A stretch of 64,000 nucleotides of DNA. It comes from Petrosia ficiformis (Eukaryota > Porifera > Demospongiae > Haplosclerida > Petrosiidae). Under the pieces are notes generated by a model that was not told the origin of the DNA, did not search any database, and saw only the letters and a list, made by a program, of their open reading frames with translations. A program made the translations under genes and the position numbers. Positions 54,166 through 64,000 of the stretch are shown here, in pieces. Each line of letters opens with the position of its first letter. Position 1 is the stretch's first letter. The stretch lies in the NCBI GenBank assembly GCA_947044365.1, contig OX345636.1:42229537-42293536 (forward strand). Direction: 5' to 3'.

Positions 54166-54401
54166 GTCATCTTGAATGTCACTGTATTCATTGATTTTTT
54201 TGTCATGAAGTTTATTATAATATAAGTATGCATCTCAGTTACAAGTTTATAAAATATTATAACTATTAATAGTATACACTTCAGTTACAAATTATAATAA
54301 AAGAAATATAGCTTAAAACAATATAAGATAGAGTCAGAAAGATTGCTCTATTATGATGTTGTCATCATTCTCTGTTCACTAATGCCATTTGAAACATTTT
54401 A

Positions 54402-54450
54402 TGGCTCGTAGGGCCCTACGATTGCGTTCTCACGGGTTCGAAATATAATT
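54402..54450 (+). repeat. B-box-like unit (tRNA-promoter-like), copy at duplication border
   Basis: TGGCTCGTAGGGCC followed about 20 bases later by CGGGTTCGAA. A close relative lies at 55601-55646 and an inverted one at 8915-8960. The spacing and GGTTCGAA suggest a tRNA-derived SINE head, but no tRNA fold is complete. It starts almost where homology between copies A and B ends (about 54385). Confidence 0.4.
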
Positions 54451-54712
54451 ATATCTAGAGTACGGTAGTACTCTCTATGTAGGGATGGCACGGAAAACAA
54501 ATGGCCGCCCATACATTTCAATTGCAAGTGATGAGCTGAAATCTCTGGTAATATATACAGGTAAGTTTTAATACACACATACCTATTCATATATAGTGTT
54601 TTTATGACTACCAACACCTTCTAGATGGCCAAAAATTGTCGCTAAGGTAGAGAACCGGCGGGTAGCCAAACTGGCAAAATCTTCATCATATTAATTAATA
54701 TTAATATTTTTC

Positions 54713-56015
54713 AGACAAATCATTTTTTTGTTTGTTGAACTATCAAATTGATTCTAGCACAATTCCTATCGCATACATAGTAGAATTCTGGTCTTAAAGT
54801 AGCAAGATGATATCTTTACATACTATGAAAGAAGACAGCCTCGACGACTACAAAGATTTGATCTCGAATTGGACGCCATTTTCCTAAGAGGAATTTAATT
54901 ACGCATGCGCATTCGTGTACTGGGAACATGGAAGCTAAAAAGGTAGAAGTGCTTGTTGCATTGGAATGGTAATAACATTTGTGAGCAAATACATTCTTAT
55001 AATAATGAATAAAATAATTATTAATATTAAAGCCATTGTATAATAATATTGTATACTATGATAATCATTGGAATGGTTGACACAGTGACTGACACTACTT
55101 CTTGTAGGATGGCAGACAGTGCTGTAAGTGAAATAGAGAATATACATCATCTGTAAGTGAAAGAGAATGATAATCAATACATAAATACAAAAGACTGACT
55201 TTTATTGATCAACAAATTTTAATGCGTTTATTTTTGTATGATTCCATAGTGATATATATATAGTATTTCTAATCTACAAAAAATATTCACAAAATTCAGG
55301 GAAAAAAACAATGGAAACAAGAATAATAAAAAAACATTTTCAATAAAAATGAAAGAAGATGCAGGGATGTCAAAACCCAAAAAGCATGCAAACAAGGTTG
55401 GGAAGCTAACATAGGACACAAAATCACTTCCATATAACCCTACATAAGTACTTACACTGCTATAAAACAAAATACAAAGAGCTGTACTTATGTAGGGTTA
55501 TATGGAAGTGATTTTGTGTCCTATGTTAGCTTCCCAACCTTGTTTGCATGCTTTTTGGGTTTTGACATCCCTGCATCTTTATTGAAAATGTTTTTTATTA
55601 TGGCCCGTAGGGCCATCCCTATGATCGCTTTCCCACGGGTTCGAACTATATATATTTATATTCTTGTGTCACCTACGCGAGTATGCGTTGTATACGTAGT
55701 TAACTCTTTAAGGAAGTTACATCATTCCCGGGGGCTCGAGCGCTCGGTCAATTAATGGGCGTGGCGCGTAATAGAACGCGCGCTCGAACTCAGCAGGAAG
55801 AAAGCTGCTTGTAGCTTACATAGAATTAGAAACTGGAACTACTAGCTGACTATTCTACCTGCACTAAAGTTTTACAAGATTCTTTAGAAGGTAAAGAGAG
55901 TAGATAATCAAATAATAACTATAATAGGCTGTTGTGTTTCAGGAATGATAAAGTCAGCCATGATTACTGAATGCTGGACACCATAAAGCAATCATAGGGA
56001 TACTTTTTTTTTCTA
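54713..56015. repeat. Composite repeat block with hairpin, copy 2
   Basis: 54713-55600 matches 2650-3570 (GACAAATCATTTTTTTGTTTG, TAGCAAGATGATATC, ACGCATGCGCATT, and the hairpin 55310-55600). 55600-56015 is the inverted form of 2340-2630, here with a B-box-like unit (55601-55646) at its start. Confidence 0.7.
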
Positions 56016-56372
56016 TATACACTTGTTATTCTTGTATAATTAGCCTTGTCCTATACATAAGAAACCATGGCAACCACTTAAACCGCGCCCATCATTTTGC
56101 AAATGGATTATCTCGAGTAGCAAAGAAACTAAAAGATTCAATCAAGAGAAACAAGACGAAATGATCATGAAAGGATAAAGAATAACCAATCAAGAGGTTC
56201 AATCAAGAGAAAGATGAAGAAATGAAAGGATAAAGAATAACCAATCAAGCGGTAAAGAAGAATAACACATACCATAAAATTATTTTACATGCATTTCTTA
56301 AGGTTACTTTTATATTTTTATAATATTTAAAAAATAAAATTATATAATTACTGATCATCATGAAGTTATTTC

Positions 56373-56681
56373 TTAAAAAAGATTGAGATTTTTCCATTTG
56401 ATTTTTAAATTCTTCATCATATTCCAAACATTTTGCGAAAATTCTTCATCTAACATTATTGATAGAATCTCAATATCTTCTATGGTAGAAGATGTTTCAA
56501 TTTCAATGGTAGAAGTTTCAATTTCATCATTCGAATATATTTTGATTTCTTCATTATCGATATTAGAAGATGATATTTGTTTTTGAACTTCTTTATCTTC
56601 TATGGTAGAAGATGAAATTTTTGTTTTACTAACTTGATCTTGAAGAATAGAGGATGATATATTTTCTTGATGGTATGACAT
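56373..56681 (-). CDS. Low-complexity Ser/Ile/Glu-rich small ORF (doubtful)
   Basis: 102 codons from an ATG. The sequence is built from repeats such as SSSTIEDKE, ETSTIEIETSS and EDIEIL. I see no domain. It could be a real small acidic protein or chance in an AT-rich repeat next to the helicase relic. Confidence 0.25.
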   Translation of the reverse strand: MSYHQENISSSILQDQVSKTKISSSTIEDKEVQKQISSSNIDNEEIKIYSNDEIETSTIEIETSSTIEDIEILSIMLDEEFSQNVWNMMKNLKIKWKNLNLF

Positions 56682-56877
56682 TTTTTAGCATTATTTGATT
56701 GATACCATAGAAACTAAAAAATTTATATTGATATCTATATAATTATTATAATTATTTTTATTTTTATAACTACTATTATCTTTAAAATTTAGCGTTTATT
56801 TCATAGATAATATTTTATTATCCTTTCAATAAATTGCAATAAATATTATTAGTTTTTAGATTATCATTTTATATAAT

Positions 56878-58093
56878 AGATGATCCAGGAGGCTCAGGAA
56901 AGACATTTGTCTTCAACATGATAGCAATGTATTTACGTCATAATGGCTATAAGGTTTCGTGTGCTGCATGGACTGGAATTGCAGGCACACTTTTGACTGA
57001 AGGACGAACAGTTCATAGTTTATTCAAACTTCCAGTGCCAGTGACAGATACCAGTTCTTGTAGTATATCACCAAACTCTGAACAAGCAAATTTGTTACGT
57101 AATATTTGGAGGAAAAGTAATGTTATTAGGTGGAGATTTTAGACAAGTTCTCCCTGTTGTGCCTTGAGCAACACAATCAATTGTTATGGATACATGCATA
57201 AAACGATCTAATATATGGCCACATTTCCATCAAATAAAACTAACACAAAATATGCGTGCTCAGGTAGATGAGCAAGATTTTTCAAGATGGCTTCTTGAAT
57301 TAGGAAATGGAACTCTGATTGCTAATATACAGCCAGCACAATGAGATGTTATTGAAATTCCTGAACCATGCATAATCAAGGAGTCATTGGTTGAAGAAAT
57401 ATTTGGAAACACAACTATTGAACAAAGACGTAGTCATGTGATTCTATCTCCAAAGAATGAAAAGTGTTTATCAATGAATGAAGAAGTGTTGAAAATGTTG
57501 CCAGGTGAAAGTAAAACATATCTCAGTGCTGATTCAGTCAATTGTGATGATAACGAAGAAGCACAAAATTATCCAATGGAATTTCTGAATTCTCTAACAC
57601 CTTCAGGAATGCCTCCACATTGCTTAAACTTAAAACAATTGTTATGTTACTTCGTAACATATCTCTGAAGAAAGGACTTTGTAATGGCACAAGATTAGAA
57701 ATAATTCATTTACATCAAAACTGTATACAAGCAATAATTGTTTTTGGTCATAATAGTGGAAATCATGTTCTCATTCCTAGAATAAAACTGGCTCCTAATG
57801 ATGTTAGTTTACCATTCTCTCTCCAAAGAGTACAGTTCCCATTACGGCTATCTTATTCTGTAACTATAAACAAAGCACAGGGTCAAACCTTTGATAAAGT
57901 AGGAATTTATTTACCTAAGCCTGTATTTTCACAAGGTCAATTATATGTTGCCTTTTCGAGAGCTAGAGCTTTGACAGATGTGAAAGTAAAAGTCCATCAA
58001 AGTGATCAACAGGGTGAAGTTCAAGGCAAAGTTGTAACAAAAAATATAGTGTGTGAAGAAATAAAAATATATAATAATAAAAGATGTAATTAA
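56878..58093 (+). pseudogene. Helitron-type PIF1 helicase, degenerate
   Basis: Motif I, DDPGGSGKTF (about 56880), then AAWTGIAG and GRTVHSLFKLP. After a gap come LGGDFRQVLPVV (about 57125), LTQNMRAQ, NGTRLEIIHL, then RVQFPLRLSYSVTINKAQGQT (about 57830) and LYVAFSRARALTDVKV. This is the helicase end of Helitron proteins. The Walker B region expected between LLRNIW and LGGDF is missing. TGA stops lie at about 57166 and 57342 and a frame change at about 57620. It no longer encodes a working enzyme. Confidence 0.82.
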
Positions 58094-58480
58094 TGTATCA
58101 TTTTAAAATATAATATGAATAAATTTTTATTTATTCTTATTAATAATTTTAATATTAATTTTATGAATTTATATAATAATAATCTGATCTGAACATTTAT
58201 ATTCTGACTTTTTCTTTCTTTCTATCATACTGTATTATATTAGAAATTATGTATAAATATTATGTGTATAAAATTCATTAATAGTGTAATATGAAAATAA
58301 GAAAATAATAACTACATAGAGACAGAGACGTTTTAAACCCCCCCAAAAAAATCATCGAGTTATTATTATTGATTTATTTTATTAAGAATATAACATAATA
58401 TTATTATGACTTTACGAGGACCTAGTGAAATGACGACCGAAGGCCGTTATTTCGCTAGTATAATAATTATAATTATTATT
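58094..58480. other. AT-rich spacer with a short palindrome
   Basis: No gene. 58424-58460 is a foldback (AGTGAAATGACGACCG..CGTTATTTCGCTAGT). Confidence 0.5.
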
Positions 58481-58481
58481 A

Positions 58482-59125
58482 TTCTTGTGTCACCTACGCG
58501 AGTATGCGTTGTATACGTAGTTAAGGAAGTTACATCATTCCCGGGGGCTCGGTCAATTAATGGGCGTGGCGCGTAAAAGAACGCGCGATGAAGCTCTACA
58601 GATCCAAGCAGAAAGAAAACTGTGTAGCTTCATAGGCGCCTGCAGGCCCGGGCCTGCCCGGGCAGATTTTCAGATTTAAATTAATATACTGGCTGCTTGT
58701 GGTTTGTTTAATTCCACGATGACTCAAGAGCGTCTTTTTAACTTAGCACTCCTATACATTGAAAGAGATGTCTCCAGTCAACTTTTGAATGGTAGATAGC
58801 CTCGTCGTGGAACTTTCATTGAATATTAATAATGCCGTTTGTTGTTTAAATTGACCACGCCCTTCATAAAACTTAATTAATTAGGCTTCGCGCGCCATTT
58901 TTCTACCCCGGGTAGCTTTCCAATCCTGCAGGCGCCTATGTGTAGAAACTGGAACAAATAGCTAGCTATCCTATCTGAAATATATTCTTCAAGTTCTCCA
59001 AAAGGTAAACAGAGTAGATAATCAAACTAATAACTATAAAAGGCTGATGTGTTTCAGGCATGATAAAGTCAGCCATGATTACTGAATGCTGGACACCACA
59101 AAGCAGTCATAGGGATACTTTTTTC
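58482..59125. repeat. Composite repeat copy (inverted), interrupted by a nested MITE
   Basis: From TTGTGTCACCTACGCGAGTA to CAGTCATAGGGATAC; matches 55665-56010 and the inverse of 2340-2630. The unit is split by 58635-58936. Confidence 0.7.
58635..58936. mobile_element. Nested MITE, 302 bp, TIR GGCGCCTGCAGG, TA duplication
   Basis: Starts GGCGCCTGCAGG and ends CCTGCAGGCGCC, flanked by TA on both sides. Uninterrupted copies of the host repeat (for example near 55815) show the continuous sequence. No open frame inside. The TA target fits Tc1/mariner-like or other TA-targeting families. Confidence 0.82.
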
Positions 59126-59169
59126 TCTATATACACTTGTTCTTAATTTATTATTATTATTATTTTTCT

Positions 59170-59590
59170 CTAGCTTTAGAGTTACATAGATGTGGCCAAA
59201 TCAACGAGGATCAAGTGTATGAACTGACATTCAACATTGCTAAGAGCTCGTGTTATTCTGTATTATTATCATGTTTAGCCTCAATTAATGATGAGATACC
59301 TGTAATCCTAGGCCTCCAATAAAAAAAAATCTGTTAGTCAAGACATTATAAATGATGTTAAAAGAGGAAGAAAGAGCTGAGTGTTTGATTGCTTGAGTAG
59401 AAGGACATCATCTCCCAAATTGTGACAAATTATCAATAAAATTATGCAGTCAAAATTTCAAATTAATTATACTTTTCATAAGAAAAAACAGAATATATAG
59501 AGCACCACACCTTAGTACAAATCTCACAGTGTATAACAGCATACATAGCATACCGAAGAGTCAATTGTAACACATACATTATAATTAACT
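59170..59590 (+). pseudogene. Second relic of a receptor-tail-like sequence
   Basis: GTGGCCAAATCAACGAGGATCAAGTG, AATCTGTTAGTCAAGAC and CATCTCCCAAATTGTGAC align with 19640-20040 and more weakly with the last receptor exon. Both relics lie a few hundred bases to 5 kb downstream of a receptor copy. Not translatable as a whole. Confidence 0.45.
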
Positions 59591-59611
59591 ATCGCTAAAT
59601 TAATAGTATCT

Positions 59612-62600
59612 TTATGTTGAGTGTACGACTATTGCAGACACTCGAAAGCATAATGCATCATGTTGAAGATATTCAGAGGTTTGGAAAATATTCAAATGTA
59701 GACGAGTATGGGAAATAAACTGAGAATAGCCAAAACCTGCAGTCTTTGTCATATCAGTTATCCTGCTACGACAATGTAGTGGTGTATTTTCATTGAAGGA
59801 TAATACTTTCTCAAAATGCCCCTTATCCATCCTCCAGTTCAGGAGTTGAATAGTAAGATCACCTTTGAAAGGCCAAGTTAGCTTGTCATCATTTTCTCCC
59901 TTGATGAGATACACATACAAAGAAACATGTGTACTTTTGTCACTAGAATCCGCTTTGCAAACTACTCTTAAAGTCATTTTGTACCCACCAGCTCCTGTGT
60001 AGAATGGTTGACTGTACCAATCACTAGTACATTTAGAATAATTCTGTAAGGTAGCTATAAATGGAGGAAGTACCTCAAGTGACCTATTAGCAGGAGGAAC
60101 ATACCAACTGGGTACTGGATCAGGTCCTGTTGAAATTCACATAGTAAATTATGTCAACATGCATCATCATAATAAATCATATATAGTAAGTATAATTATT
60201 ATATACATAATTATAATTACTTCTGTCTTGTTTCTTCACATTTTGTATTAGTATCTATACTGCTGTTAGGGTCACCGTCATACTTTGAATTTCTTTTTTG
60301 TGTGTGTTTAAAAAACATATCCATGGATAAATGTGGTCTGAGAGCACAATGCAAAATTCTTACTCTTCTCCAAGTCACATGTTTAAGTAGTACTAGGATG
60401 CACTTTAAAATGATTAATTAACCCTTAGAAGACTGATGTCACATGTGACATTTCATCCCTTTGTGGTTTGGAGTGTGTTCCTTGCCTTACGAAGCTCTCC
60501 ATGCAAATGCTTGTAATTGGTGTCAGGCACACAAGCCCATAAAAATGGCTAAAAAAGTTGATGGTTTTTCAGCTGTTGAAGATCATTGACCAACTAAATA
60601 ATGACTACAGGAGGAATTATAAAGGGAGGGTGTCCCCCCGTTAATGGGGGTTAAAAGGGAGCACAGCCCCCTTGCCGCCCACGCAAATTGTGGTTTCAGT
60701 GACCCCACCCACATGCTCTGGTGGGTACCTGAGGCATTTTCTTTGCTGTAAAACCTGAAATTGTGGGTGTAGCTGGTGCCAACATGCAGTGGGGTCATTT
60801 TGTTTGCCCCAGTTCCAGTCAAAAGAGGGAGAGCCCTGCATTTGATTTAATCCTACAAACCACTTGGGGACTTTTGAGTCCCAGTTGGTAGAAGTAGTAC
60901 TCCATGTTGGAAAAGGAGCCAAGTTTGGGCTGCAGAAAGTGAATGGTAGCCAAAATATATGCAATAGAGTCGACAGTGTTGGAAATGGGAAGAATTTAAT
61001 CTCAGTGCTCTAAGTGTTAATTAACCCCAAGTACATTGTGTAGTTATTAATTTCAGCTTACCTGTTAAAATACTGACTTTAGTCACTCTGAAGCACAGCA
61101 TATCATTGTGAAGATATTCGATTCCCTTGTTTGGATTGTTATCGAAGTCACTGAAACAGATATATATATCCTTCCCTAATGGTGATGTCACATCCGCTGT
61201 TACTCTATCACGACTTTCTAGTGGTGCATTATAGTGGTCAATAATCTTCTCAATATGTCCATTATTCTCCTTCCAATTGAGGAGTTGAACAGTAATTTCT
61301 CCCCTAAAGGGCCATTTCAGTAGTTCATCATTCTCACCTTTGAGAAGAAACACAACTACACAAACATTCCCTTCCACATTAGCAGTAACTCGTAATTGTA
61401 ATTTGTACCCACCAACTGCAGAGTAGAATGGTGGACTGTACCAAGCATCACCAATTCTCTTGTGTTCAGAGAAATTATACATCGTCATCAATGGTGGAAT
61501 GATGTTTGCAGATGAATTGATGCTCCAAATTGGTACTTTATGATCTGTATATATTATAACAATAAACATCTAATATGATCATGATTATAATAAACAACAT
61601 TTTGCATATAACACTCAACGGTTACAAAAATAGAATTTGACTTCAGTACTGAAGGTTTTGCATTAGCTTTAACTTAACAAGAATATTAACATTATTATAC
61701 ACATCACCTGCATGTAAAGTGACTCTAGATACTCTGAAACACAAAGCATCATTGTAAAGATATTCTGCGTTTTTCTGCAAACTGTAAGGCAAGTCAGTAT
61801 GAGATACAAATCTTCGATAGATCATTCCACCTGCTGCTCTCTCTCCCTTCATCACTCTCTCTAAACTACCTAGTGGTGCACTGTTGTGACCTAAGAGAAT
61901 CTCTTCATGTCCTTTGTCTTCTCTCCAGTTCAGGAGCTGAAGGTTAAGATCACCAGTAAATGGCCATTGCAACTTGTCATCGTTCTCGCCTTTCAAGAGA
62001 CACACAAAAACAGAAAGATGTGTGCCTTTCCCACTACCGTATCCATTAGCCTCAACTCTCAACTGCAGTTTATATCCACCAGGTCCCGAGTAAAATGGTG
62101 GACTGTACCATGGATCCTCCAGATTCTTATGCTGAGAAAAATTATTCATGGCTATTAAGATTGGAGGGAAGAGATGATGAGACAAAGGGACTACAGGGCG
62201 GTACCACTTTGGCATTTCACCTGCTATGGAGCCTGTGAAAGAGTAGAATCAGGATGTTTACTGATTATAACTGAAATTATTATAATAGATGCATAATTAT
62301 GAAGGAACTGACAATACAATTGTAAACAACAAATAACACAAGCCAATTAGTATACCTTTCATTGGTAAGGGCTGAAGCTTCATGATCAGTTGTGACAATT
62401 CCTCAGATTGTTGTTTCTTGAAATCTATCATTTGTTCCTCCTGTTCTGTTTTAACTTGCTGCAGTCGCTTCTCTTGTTCCTCAAATTTATGACAGAACTC
62501 TCTCTCTTGTTCCTCGAATTTATGACAGAACTCTCTCTCTTGTTTCCTTTGCTGTTCCTTTAGGTGCTCTACCTCTTCCTTGTGCTTGCTTTCGAGTGCA

Positions 62601-63751
62601 ATAAACCTTTCAAACACTTGGCGTTGGTAACTTTCTATCTTCACCTCAAGGGGTCGTTTCATGCACTCATCTTGTTCGTGGACTTGTAACAAATGCCGAT
62701 AGTATTGTTCTCCACACCCATGATGACATTCCTGTTTTACATAGATGCACCTGTTGTCAAGATGTCTCTGAAGGTCACCAAGCTCTCCTTTCCAGTCACA
62801 GTCATGATTCGCACATCGAATTCTTAATGCCAATACTTTTCCACGTGTCCTTTTATCAAGCATCATAGTAAAATCATCATCACGACAACAAGGACAGGGT
62901 TGTTGACTGACTTGGATACGTTGAATGCAGACCTAACAAATGAAGATGACAATGAAGTCATCATTATACTCATGTACTATATATATTTTGATAATTTCAG
63001 TTACATGAGTTTCAACGCAATGTTAATAATATTTTCCTGAGATGCTAATTTGTTTACCTGTCATTAGGTAAGACTATAGCTTGTTTTGATCTTGATCTAC
63101 TGAATTACACACCATAATAAAGCATAATAACAAAACAAGTATATATTTAAAAAACTCTGAAATGCACTTATAATAACACTTAGCAAAATGCGACCATAAC
63201 ATTATACAAAGAACAATATTTACACAATTCACTCTTATAATTGTATTCTTAGATAAACATCCAAACAAGCAATGAAGTTGATTAATAATTGAACTATTTG
63301 AGCATTTCAAGTTAAGTGTTTGATACTTGGAGTGCAAATTGATCTGCAAAAGGTTCTAATTACATACACACTATTATAACAAATTAGTTGGGAAAATTGA
63401 AGACTATTCTCTATTTTATAGTGGGTATATTCAATTTTAATCCATTTTTGTGCAATATGGACAATTTCTAGTAGTCAATGTTCGGTTAGGCCACTCTGGC
63501 TCTCAACCCTTCAATTATTATTATTATCGTGAGTATATTATAAATCATAATTATATTATTATAATCTCTACCTGACAGATATGGGCTCCACAACATGATA
63601 GAAGGTGTGGGTCTCTCAGTACTAATAAACACACAGGACACTGGAGTGATTCAGGAGCAGGATCAAGAAACAATTGATCATCATAACCACCATTAGACAC
63701 TTCTAGATCTGATAATGGTTGACATACAGGAAAATTAGGGGCAACTGCCAT
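59612..63751 (-). CDS. TRAF-type E3/adaptor: RING, TRAF zinc finger, coiled coil, three MATH domains
   Basis: Minus-strand exons: 63751-63572, 62932-62356, 62232-61708, 61544-61062 and 60126-59612 (TAA). Exon 1 starts MAVAPNFPVC and holds the first RING half (CPVCLLVLRDPHLLSCCGAHIC). Exon 2 completes it (CIQRI..PCPCCR), then gives a TRAF-type zinc finger (CDWKGELGDLQRHLDN.C) and a coiled coil (EFCHKFEEQE repeated). Exons 3, 4 and 5 each code for one MATH/TRAF-C domain (WYSPPFYSGPGGYKLQL, LLKGENDDKLQWPF, HNDMLCFRV). All joins keep phase. TRAFs bind receptor tails and activate NF-kB/JNK pathways, and the RING suggests ubiquitin ligase activity (family knowledge). Known animal TRAFs normally have a single MATH, so three in tandem is unusual. 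The start is well supported by the RING position. Confidence 0.85.
60127..61061. other. Intron between MATH 2 and MATH 3
   Basis: No gene. 60600-60970 is GC-richer and repeat-like (CCCCCCGTTAATGGGGG foldback at 60635-60652, CCACCCACATGCTCTGG). The two minus-strand open frames there overlap each other and have no domain. Confidence 0.45.
62933..63571. other. TRAF-gene intron 1, splitting the RING
   Basis: No gene. It contains the repeat found at 16730-17190 and 31045-31230 (AGTTTCAACGCAATG, TTGATCTACTGAATT, AATAAAGCATAATAACAAAAC). Confidence 0.5.
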
Positions 63752-64000
63752 ACTTAGTAAAATCTGCTTCCATAAAAGGAGTTTGTTTACATAAGAGATC
63801 ACATGAGCAGTAATATGGAATACAGTAGACTTCAAAATTATTGCAACATGAAAATAAGTGTAATGAAAGTGGAATCCACATAAAACATGGATTCCAATAC
63901 TAGAAAGCCACTTTGTAAAGTATTGGATTTCAAAATTAAGCCATAAAAACCACTCTATGGCTTCACAATGTGGAAATTGATAATTCTGTTGCAATAATTT
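63752..64000. other. Upstream region of the TRAF-type gene
   Basis: 249 bp before the start codon. AT-rich, no promoter motif I would support. The minus-strand frame is open through it but no domain is visible there. Confidence 0.35.

Noticed and set aside
54402..54450. A tRNA gene around GGTTCGAA
   Set aside because: No cloverleaf or acceptor stem can be drawn; kept only as a promoter-like repeat unit.
60583..60964. Two minus-strand open frames in the TRAF intron
   Set aside because: They overlap each other in different frames, have no domain and lie in repeat-like DNA between well-phased exons.

Overview
The window looks like metazoan nuclear DNA, most likely from a sponge (an Amphimedon-like demosponge is my best guess; this is inference). 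The reasons are strong AT richness, short phase-conserved exons with GT-AG introns, animal-specific domain sets (Ig, FN3, RING-TRAF-MATH, ankyrin-GTPase-COR-death domain, Bcl-2 homology) and a dense load of eukaryotic transposons. Nothing in it is bacterial in layout.

Layout. 1-19346 (+): the 3' part of a large Ig/FN3 single-pass receptor gene (copy A) with 13 recognisable exons. An intronless Ser/Thr kinase gene (13633-14868) sits between Ig exons 7 and 8. 19.6-20.05 kb: relic of another receptor tail. 20085-23654: DNA transposon with terminal inverted repeats, a 5-bp target duplication and two convergent spliced genes (DDE integrase-type transposase on +, zinc-ribbon protein on -). 24-25.5 kb: tandemly duplicated non-coding blocks and a TG microsatellite. 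25571-28603 (-): a decayed Penelope-like retroelement. 28.74-29.3 kb: CATA/CGTA simple repeats. 29829-34319 (+): ankyrin / P-loop GTPase / COR-like / death-domain gene with one frameshift. 34.3-39.7 kb: repeat-rich intergenic DNA with hairpin elements, a GC-rich insert between 137-bp perfect direct repeats, Crypton-type (DUF3504) recombinase relics and a hAT-type MITE. 39708-41674 (-): a Bcl-2 family (BAK/BAX-like) gene whose introns are full of minisatellites. 42405-54385 (+): partial duplicate of the kinase plus the 3' half of the receptor (copy B). There the kinase and first Ig exon are broken, and an intact young BEL/Pao LTR retrotransposon (44858-51032) sits in an intron. 54.4-59.6 kb: composite repeats, a broken Helitron-type PIF1 helicase, a nested MITE and a second tail relic. 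59612-63751 (-): TRAF-type gene with RING, TRAF zinc finger, coiled coil and three MATH domains.

How the genes may fit together (inference): a surface receptor with tyrosine docking motifs, a kinase, a death-domain GTPase, a pro-apoptotic-type Bcl-2 protein and a TRAF adaptor in 64 kb make this look like an innate-immunity/cell-death neighbourhood. It has been rearranged by recent duplication and transposition. Exon borders were set by eye from GT/AG sites and reading phase and may be off by a base or two. No search or alignment was run.
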